In this document: positions 56,297 through 64,000 of the stretch, piece after piece
How positions within the stretch are numbered: position 1 is the stretch's first letter
How the letters are laid out: every line of letters begins with the position of its first letter
Notes under the pieces: model-generated
Told to the model about the DNA's origin: nothing
Databases searched by the model: none
Seen by the model: only the letters and a program-made list of their open reading frames with translations
Program-made: the position numbers and the translations under genes
NCBI GenBank assembly: GCA_036346395.1
Contig: CM070615.1
Location: 20,207,282 to 20,271,281 of the forward strand
DNA length: 64,000 nucleotides
Direction of reading: 5' to 3'
Source: Hsuehochloa calcarea
Lineage: Eukaryota; Streptophyta; Magnoliopsida; Poales; Poaceae

Positions 56297-56900
56297 GTGG
56301 GACAAAGCTAGGGTACGCGATGAGGTGCGTCCTAACAACCTCGTTCGGTGCATCCACAGGGCATCGACTGAAATACCTAAGCCATGTCTAAGTGACACCA
56401 TGGGCCTTGTCTAGCACAGCTAGGCCGAATCGATGTGCCAAGTGGGCATTCCAATCCACCAGCGGATGGGGTGGAACAAGTGCGTCTCCCGTAATCAGTA
56501 GACCGGTCAAGAAGGAGATATCCTGGAGAGTGACTATCATCTCACCTCACCGAAAGTGGAAGGTGTGCATCTCGAGTCTCCATCTATCAATGTGTGTAGA
56601 CATGAGCATCGTCGTAAACGGCGACAAGCCCGTGTCCCCAAGGAATGGGACGTAGCGTGGGTCAAGCTCCCAGTACTGCTTCTCCGACCTAAGCACGAGG
56701 GGTGGAGGACCATCCCCAGTGATCCATAGCTTGCTAAGCTGATGTTCATTGTAGAATGGTTTGAATAGCTCTGGTAGAGGTATGGCTTGCAAGAGATGAA
56801 ATACTGAGTCAGTTCGGAGCAAATAGAATGCCAAAAGACACGAAACGAAGCAATAAAACGAAATGAAGTACATAAAGGCGCTAATATTACAACACTATTT
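56297..56900 (-). pseudogene. Plant mobile domain gene fragment, copy 2
   Basis: Minus-strand frames read FYNEHQLSKLWITGDGPPPL, VLRSEKQYWELDPRYVPFLG, HIDRWRLEMHTFHFR and then, in a shifted frame, GEMIVTLQDISFLTGLLITG. This order (RYVP..G, DRWR.E.HTFH, GEMTVTLQDV..LL.LP) is the start of the plant mobile domain. An internal segment seems missing between HIDRWR and MHTFHF. A frameshift and a stop after KAHGVT end it. The frame opens upstream with low-complexity hydrophobic residues that are probably not part of the gene. Function of intact relatives: nuclear proteins affecting meristem maintenance and transposon silencing (MAIN/MAIL), or proteins carried by transposons. Confidence 0.72.
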
Positions 56901-56927
56901 GTGAACATAAAATGATGGCAAAATTAA

Positions 56928-57293
56928 GTACGACTAAGTTAATTAAGACTAAATTAATTATGACTAATTAACTATGACTAATTTAATTACAACTAACTGA
57001 CTTTGACAAATTTAATCATGACTAATTAACTATGACTAATTAATTACGACTAATTAACTATGACTAAATTAATTACGATAATAAATTAGGACTAAGTAAT
57101 TAAGACTAATTAACTATGAATAATTAATTACGACTAATTAATTACGACTAAATTAATTATGACTAATTATTTACAACTAGTTAACTATGACTAAATTAAT
57201 TATGACTAATTTATTATGGCTAAATTAATTAGGACTAATTAATTATGACTAATTAACCATGACTAATTGATTACGACTAAATTATTTGGACCA
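56928..57293. repeat. AT-rich minisatellite, unit about 13-15 bp
   Basis: About 25 units of the type TA(T/C)GACTAATTAA(T/C), with occasional extra bases, over 366 bp. No flanking inverted repeats are seen. Confidence 0.93.
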
Positions 57294-57628
57294 AGTATTT
57301 TTTTACCGAAAACATTGGAGATGCTTTTGATGTATTGTATATGTTAATAAAAATAGACATGTACAAAAAGAAGAGCCAAAAAATAAAGAAAATATTTACA
57401 GAGGTGTTTGTACCAAGTAACTACAATTAAATTAATTTAGCACTAATTACACATTTAATAAACATAATTTATAGGAGAAAAATTATCTCATCTTGATGTC
57501 GAACTTTCCATACTAATACGACCACTAAGCACTACTCTAAATACTCCTTAATCGGCAGCGAAATCGGAACTCACTCGCTTTATTCTCTTTGTCTCTCTAC
57601 ACCGAGTTGGAATGAGAGCGAGAGCGAG
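57294..57628. other. Unassigned spacer
   Basis: No gene, transposon end or repeat is recognised. It includes a GAGAGCGAGAGCGAG stretch just before LTR 'G'. Confidence 0.5.
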
Positions 57629-58119
57629 TGTCGAACCCCTAGTTGTGGAATACCCGAAGAACCTATGTGTATACTTGCTAGTCCCATGATCAGTGGCTAG
57701 CACACATATTCACAATATTTGGTATTCACATGCATACAGTCACATGCTATAATAAAGAAAAGGGTACTTAACTTAAGCTATTACAAGTTATTATAACAAC
57801 GGCCGACCAGCCAAATAAAAGCAGTGATTAGAGTAAGATATAGTAGTGGAAGAAGTAGTAAAGTAGCAAAATTCTAGCGGTATGCCATCCGATACCTCAG
57901 GCAACTAACAACAAACAAGGCCTAAGTAGACCACACGAACCCTCCGGTTTGGGAGCAAAGAACGCATTGTCAGCGTTGGCTCATCTTCGAACTCTGAATA
58001 ACAATATTATAAAGATTGAGTACTTATGTACTCAGTAAGACTTGTAGTGTATCGCCAAAATTATAATATATGTAAGACTATTAAAGAATGAGACTCTACA
58101 AGTTATTTTGCTCAAAACC
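57629..58119 (-). mobile_element. LTR 'G', part 1 (palindrome-block lineage, minus strand)
   Basis: It starts TGTCGAACCCCTAGTTGTGG and shares GTGTATACTTGCTAGTCCCATGATC with the chromovirus LTR ends at 37690 and 45660. It is cut at 58119 by a solo LTR. Confidence 0.75.
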
Positions 58120-60326
58120 TGTAATACCCTAGCTATGCGAAAGCCAAGATGTTACCTAAAACCTCTATCACAAATCAACAATCTGAATAATTTCTAACAT
58201 CCTAACAATAAAGAGCAAAATAGGTGCTATCCAAAGGAATCTAGCATAATAAACAGCCTAATTTCTGCACTAAACAAATAACTCGAACATGATATTCCAT
58301 TCGAAATAAAACTATTAAGACTATAATTGGAGAGCATGAATTCCATAACTTGAATAACCTAAGCATAACGATACCCCAATAACGATCATCAAGAGAGTCA
58401 CTTATTATTACAGTCCAAACTCAAAAATGAGGAATAATAACAAATAGCTATTTCAAAGGTGCATGCAACTGTGTGTCTACTCCCTCCCACAAATGCCGTC
58501 ATCATGGTTCACCTAAAAACAGGAAACATAGCAAGGGTGAGTCCTTGATTCAGCAAGTATGAAAGAATACTTTGAACAATACAAGTATAATTCATTAAGC
58601 ACATAGTGAAACCAAAATATGAAATAGTGGAAAACACATGAATAGATGAATGTGCATGCCCTTCACTTCTGCTCATACCGGTATAGCTACTGAATACTCG
58701 TCGGTGTTCACTTATGCCCGTATTATCCAAAATACGGGGATCCAAGGCCCGTTTGAAGAATATTTCAAAACGGGGTTCCAAATTGCCCACATTGGAATGG
58801 TGGGTCTTACTTGCCTATGTTGGAATGATGGGACTTCACTACCCACTCCCGTGGGTGTAGCAAGAACAACACTTGCATGCATGAATAAATCCAATGAATA
58901 AAGTAACAACATTAACAGAATCATGGTTATCAGATACTACTATGAACAAGTACGTATCCAACATTATTCATCATATAATCATCGAACAAGGAAGAACACA
59001 TATCAATCACAAATATACAGTTGTACTTGCCTTTTTCGCTACGCCGTATGGGGAGGCAAGGACGATGCCCCTAACTCTGGAACCCCTTCTCCTACACAAG
59101 AATAACGCTAACATAAGAACAGTGAGGAAAATAGACTCCACTCACACCCCTTACCCCGATTCCCCGAAGCCTAGGATTCGAATAAAGGTTCTACTCAATT
59201 TTCCGATACCTAACAAGAAATCCCACGGGACAGCAGTACTAAAATCCTCATATCTTTTACTACGAAGCTCAGAATGGAGTGATCTTGGTCTTTCTGGAAA
59301 AAAACGACATCATCTATGATAAACTAGTTGGTAAGGTTTTCTGATTCGGCCCCTCTAGTATATTTAATGATCAGGTGAAGTTTCTGCTCCTTCAATCTGT
59401 CAGTCAGAACTACAGCGGTAGAATAAAATTCATATCTTTTGATTGGCTCATCCAAAATCAAGTTCTCTATCATTCTGGAAATCTTAAAGGATTGCCTACA
59501 GCTTTCATGTTGGGTGAACTTTCTGATTCAACCTCTAACTAAATCATATTGGCCACTTAATGTAACTGCTAATCCTCGTCAGCCTCTCTGGACAGTCGCA
59601 AAGAAACTATTATAACTTCTAAACCGTAACTCAAAATTGAGTGATCTTTGAGCCTATAAAAATCTAAGGATGAGCACTACAACTTTATAAAAGACAAACA
59701 CGGAAAACACACGTAACCTACCCAAAAGACGACCAACGTCATTGTACTAAAGCGATCTACTCTTGACAACATCCAAACGAATTGATTAATCTACCGAGCG
59801 ATCGGGAATCGAGTTTACCCTTGATGAACCGCTGGAGATCGACGTATCGCCATGTAAATGTGCCCTTCCTCTCCTCTTCTCCCCTCCTATTTCTTCCTCC
59901 TCCTTTCCTTCTCCTCTTTTCCTCGCTGCTTCTCTTTGGACGGCCCTCCAATGGCAGTTTCCTCTCCTTCCTCCCAAACGGGCAGCAGCAAGAGCTTCGC
60001 CGGGGAAGGTGTGGCGCTGCCGGTGGGGTTGGTATTGCATGGGGAGGCGCAAGGGAGAGGGGGAGGTGGCTGCCAAGGGCAAGGGGCGGCGGCCAAGTGG
60101 GAGGGGAGTGGGGGAGAGAGAGGGAGGGGCTAGGGTTTAGGGGCAAACCCCCTCCCCTCCCCCTTGGCCGGGCACTACATGGGCCCCTCCTGGGTCGCGG
60201 CCCAGGCCCAGGTTGGCCAGAAATAGCGAAAACCCCCTTGTTTTACAAAGAAATTGCACTCCTTTAATTGGATTTTCCTCTCCCGACCTCTTTTTCGAAT
60301 ACCCGACTCACTTCCGGGGTATTACA
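58120..60326 (-). mobile_element. Solo LTR, TGTAATACC family, 2.2 kb
   Basis: In minus sense it runs TGTAATACCCCGGAAGTGAG to CTAGGGTATTACA. The TSD is AAACC (58115-58119) against AAGCC (60327-60331), one substitution. It has the ATACCGGTAT palindrome (58675-58684) and the GTGAACACCGACG hairpin region (about 58690-58712, minus). It is the closest relative of 7408-9597. The GC-rich frames at 59757-60267 are LTR leader sequence. Confidence 0.85.
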
Positions 60327-63300
60327 AAGCCATTTTTATTTGCAATATTCATAAGTAATAATTTGCAACAGAATTTGAAAGAGCAGTTTAAATATGTACA
60401 TGACAGTAAGTAAAGAACAGAACAAATAATAACGACATCTCGTAACCCTTCTCGGTTACGAGCACAAAAAGAAGTATAACAACAACTCGCAACCCTCCTT
60501 AGCTGCGAGCAACAATTTATGTTCAGCCATAGACATGGCAGTTAACTAAACAAGATAAAACCCCATGTCATTAATTACCCAAGTTTTATGACAAAATAAT
60601 TTTGGAAAAACAACGCGACAGCACCAGCCGCACTAAGCATGCTCATGACCGCGAGCAGGGCTATTTAAATAGATTTTCACTCTACAGAGTTGTACATCTT
60701 TACCCATAGTACGCGACTATTCTAGTCATCCTGGAATTCTCTATATCACTGATCACTACCGCAGGTAAGCAGTCTAGAGCTCGCCACGTAGCTTTTACAT
60801 CATCTAGTCCTACCCTTGCACTTAGCCCATCGAATGTTGGTCCTCACCTCACTCGAGTATACCCGTCTCAGCGCTACATTTATTGACACTTCACTGGGGT
60901 ATACCCAACTTGGTGAGGCATTCGCTGTTATGTCAGCAATCGAACATGCCCGGACGTCTCTTGCGTACCCCTCATGCAAGGCTAGTTTTCGATAACTTAG
61001 TTAGATACGCCTATCACACACTAGCACATACAGTTGTACGATTAGGTCATAGTCCTAGAGTTGCTGGCTTCAGTCTTTAATCGACCATAGGAGAGAATGT
61101 ACACCCCTCACTCTTCTTAGAATAAAATATAACTTGCTCGCGTCTAAAAACTAGGTTTTTAATTTTATTTCCATACAAAATAACAAAGATACCTCCTCTA
61201 GACATTTTTTTTAAAATTCTCCATAATTCTCAATTTATCATATTGTCCTTTTATAAATTTTACTGAAAGATCTATCGTTCTAATAGCAGTTGTGCGATAA
61301 TCGCATTCAAAAATTCACAATTGACATTACATATTGTCTAACCCATATTTTATTGGCTACAACAGTAAGGGACCAACATTCTAAGGAGATATATGTAGCA
61401 AATAGGATTAGAACTACCAATTTCCCAATCATAGCATTTTCATACAAAACATACACAAGCAAAATAGATTTTACAAAACAAAGTACAATAACTAAGATAC
61501 TGAGATCAACATAAATCAAAAGGGGTGCTTTCCTTGTTTGGTTGTTCAGAGAGTGAAGTTGCTTGATCGTCGTTAATCCTGCTCGCGAATTCCGTCGTCT
61601 ATTCGAAAAGAACCAAAACAAAATGCAAACAAAGAAATAAATTCAACGGTAAGGGAGTCCAGATATTTTTGTATTTTTATATAGAAAATGATTTTATGTG
61701 AATTTAGCAAAAAGATTCATTTGATTCCGAGTTCGTATGTAAAAGTTATTAATGTTTTGATATACTTCGATTTGTTGTTGAATTGTTATTGTTCTATTCA
61801 GAGTATCTTATTGTGTGTTGTCATTTCATGTTCCGCTAGTTTTTCCCTGGTTAATATGTGATGCTAGGTTTTCGAACAACATCTATTTAGGTAGGTTCTT
61901 CTTGTACTGTTACCATCTTATTAATTTAAGTGCATACTGATGATTTTTAATATCTAATCGTTTTACTTATTTTGACTAACCATCCTACAGACCGATTTGC
62001 TACTATTGTTATTATCGTATCCATGGTATAAGGCCTACTGTCATTTAATATCTAGGTTATAACTTATTTCTACTAGTTGGTTCTTTTTAGTTCAAATGCT
62101 ATTGGTACACCCATATAACCTTTATTCACTTGAGTCAAATGTATTCAGTATAATCTTTCCTTACTTTGACTAGGGTGCATTTGCTAATTACAGTGCCCAT
62201 TTAACTTACTGACTATTTTGTTAACTTTTCAATTGTCTAATGTAGGTTCACTGTTTTATTTGGAATAACCATCTTAAATACTTGTTTTGCAAGTTAGCGA
62301 GGTCTTTTTAGATCAATCTCTAATGGCTAATTGATTCCACCTAATTTCCATTTACTTATATTTGAAGGTCACTAGCTTACTGTTATTCCTAATTGCATCT
62401 AAATTTACCTTTTCTATCCATACCTCCTTTTAAAGGAAATATTGTCTAAGTTGAAGTTTTGTTTTAACTGAGCCTCTTACTAATCAGATATCTAAAAAAT
62501 TTGAGTGATCAATTAGTTCATCACAACTCTTAGCTAAAAGTGTTAATCCTCTTACAGGTGGGTCCTAAGGTTATTGAGAGAGAGAGGGGGGGACACAGAG
62601 ACAAAGAATAGGGAGGTAGAACAGAGGAAACTACCGGTAGCTTGGGGCAGCGCTCATCGCTGGTGAGGGAGCAACGGTGAGGTAGTTGCGACCCACAAAA
62701 TGGATTGCCCAAGGTTCAAGGTAGCTAGGAGAGGCAGCTTTGTGGCTTGGGTGGCACTGTGGCGGTGCGCCAAGGGCGAGCGGCAGTCGGATGTGGAGGG
62801 GAACAAGGGGTGGCGGTCTCGGGAGGAGAGGGGGAGAAATAGGGGGAGCATGGGCACGAGTAGAGCATAGGGAACTTACTAGTGCGATCGGAGGGAGCCG
62901 AGGGGACCGGAGGTGGGTTAACAACACGAGCCGATGGTGGTGCGAGTAGGTCCTGCGGCGGTCCTGGAGAGGAAGAGAGAAAGAGTGAGAGGTAGGGGGG
63001 GTAGGGGGAGATAGAGGGAGGTTTAGGGATGCTCATAGAGAGAGTAATTGGAGGAAGGATCTCCGAATCAATGGCAGTGTTGACTGGACACGAAGAAGAA
63101 GTCGGATGCATGGTGCTCGTGGTGGTAGCTCCAAATCGGTTGAGGGGAAATCTTCCTTGCACCCTAGAACACATCCTGACGTAGACGGGGTTGGCCGGAG
63201 TTAGCTGGTGCGGCCAGAAGAGCGAGGGGGTGCTTAGTGGCCGACGCGGGTGCGGTGTGGCATGGCTCGGGGATGTTCGATGAGGAAGGGAGAAATGGTA

Positions 63301-63338
63301 GGAATGGGGAAGGGAGGCCAGGGAAGGACAGGGGACAC
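60327..63338 (-). mobile_element. LTR 'G', part 2
   Basis: Continues 'G'. The palindrome block is at 60661-60689 (CTATTTAAATAG, CTCTACAGAG). A TGATCGTCG..CTATTCGAAAAG segment near 61560-61605 parallels 39190 and 47160. An AT-rich part (61650-62530), a GA-containing G-rich part (62570-63338) and several spurious frames follow. It ends at 63338 where LTR 'K' begins. Confidence 0.65.
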
Positions 63339-64000
63339 TGTAACATCCCAATTTTCAGAGCTTTAAAAATCTTTTAAATAGTGGTAGTGAGAAAATTCAC
63401 CATTTGGATTTATTGAATATTAGTTTTAAAAGCTTAATATGGACTTTAAGGACAAACTGATTTAATGTGCTTAATCCCAACATCAACAATTGTCAAAACT
63501 ATTTTATTTAGATTCTATATGCTTGGATATATTTTATAGAATTTTCTGGAATTTTTCCAAAGTCATTTGCTATTTTCTATTGGCTATTTGTATTTTCTGG
63601 ATTTATTTAAAAGAAAAATCAAAAGAAAATCCTTGAACAGTGCTAGGCCGAAGCCCAACACTATTTCACCGCGCCCCTCTTTCTCTCACCCACCCGCTTG
63701 CGCTCGCTTTCGGTAGTTGGATTTCCATCGCCTGTAGCTGCGCCGCTTCGCCTCGCTCTCTCGGCGATGGGCCCGCCGAGGTCGTCGTCTCATGGGCTTT
63801 CTTCTTCCTCGCGCTCGCGTGTCGCTCGCCTCGGCCGCCATTGCGAGCTTGGCGCAAGATATCGACAACGGGACTCGTCCGATCTTCTTGCGCCAACCCC
63901 ACCAATTTAAACCCCTGTCTATTCCGCATCTATCTCCAACAGAATCAACCACCAAATCGGTTTCAATCTCCCCGAATCTCAGAAATTCAAATCGCGGCCG
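63339..64000 (+). mobile_element. LTR 'K', start only (runs off the window)
   Basis: It starts TGTAACATCCCAATTTTCAG and matches the 5' part of the solo LTR at 56240 (read on the minus strand), for example TTAATATGGACTTTAAGGAC and TCTATATGCTTGGATATATT. The left flank is GACAC; the right end is outside. Confidence 0.85.

Noticed and set aside
59757..60267. Overlapping frames of 90-160 codons
   Set aside because: GC-rich leader of the solo LTR 58120-60326.

Overview
The window is 64 kb of plant nuclear DNA, almost certainly from a grass (Poaceae, probably Oryza or a close relative). The reasons are the kinds of LTR retrotransposon present (large-LTR chromovirus-like Gypsy elements, Sirevirus-like Copia with GGTCNGACC palindromes, a TRIM, CACTA elements with subterminal repeats), the GC-rich first exon of the one intact gene, and the grass-type F-box and plant-mobile-domain gene fragments. 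Species cannot be fixed from sequence alone. Only one ordinary gene looks intact: a signal peptidase complex subunit 1 (SPC12/SPCS1) gene on the minus strand at 880-1167, with a 5'-UTR intron. The rest is a retrotransposon graveyard.

Layout. 1-1.6 kb: SPC12 gene. 1.6-3.3 kb: PIF/Harbinger transposase remnant, cut by a deleted Copia element (3.27-5.96 kb). 5.96-10.88 kb: degenerate LTR-like DNA split by a probable solo LTR (7.41-9.60 kb). 10.88-13.61 kb: CACTA element carrying an F-box pseudogene. 14.0-31.6 kb: one old LTR ('C') split by two later insertions, each proved by a target-site duplication (TSD). These are Gypsy A (14988-25174, TSD AACGC, itself hit by an LTR that in turn holds a TRIM) and a non-autonomous Gypsy (25431-30401, TSD ACATG) that has gag and an unidentified ORF but no pol. 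31.6-33.4 kb: Copia 3' end and LTR. 33.4-37.3 kb: LTR debris, a CACTA end and a GC-rich minisatellite. 37.27-49.97 kb: LTR 'D' split by a complete 10.9-kb Tekay/Del-type chromovirus (37690-48592, TSD AAACC, minus strand). 50-52.8 kb: LTR 'E'. 52.8-56.9 kb: two broken plant-mobile-domain copies separated by a solo LTR (53144-56240, TSD CATGG). 56.93-57.29 kb: an AT-rich minisatellite. 57.6-63.3 kb: LTR 'G' split by a solo LTR (58120-60326). 63.3 kb to the end: start of another LTR, running out of the window.

The most interesting signal is not a gene. At least eight LTRs from different insertions, of both orientations, share a short block with two palindromes, CTCTGCAGAG and CTATTCGAATAG, in fixed order and close spacing. 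Where copies differ, the two arms often change together (CCCTGCAGGG, CTCTATAGAG, CTATTTAAATAG), so the palindrome rather than the exact sequence appears to be conserved. A second LTR family shows a comparable arrangement (hairpin with GACG loop next to ATACCGGTAT). This looks like a conserved cis element of these retrotransposons.

Almost every coding region other than SPC12 is broken. Many differences between paired LTRs are single-base indels, so some frameshifts could be sequencing error rather than decay.
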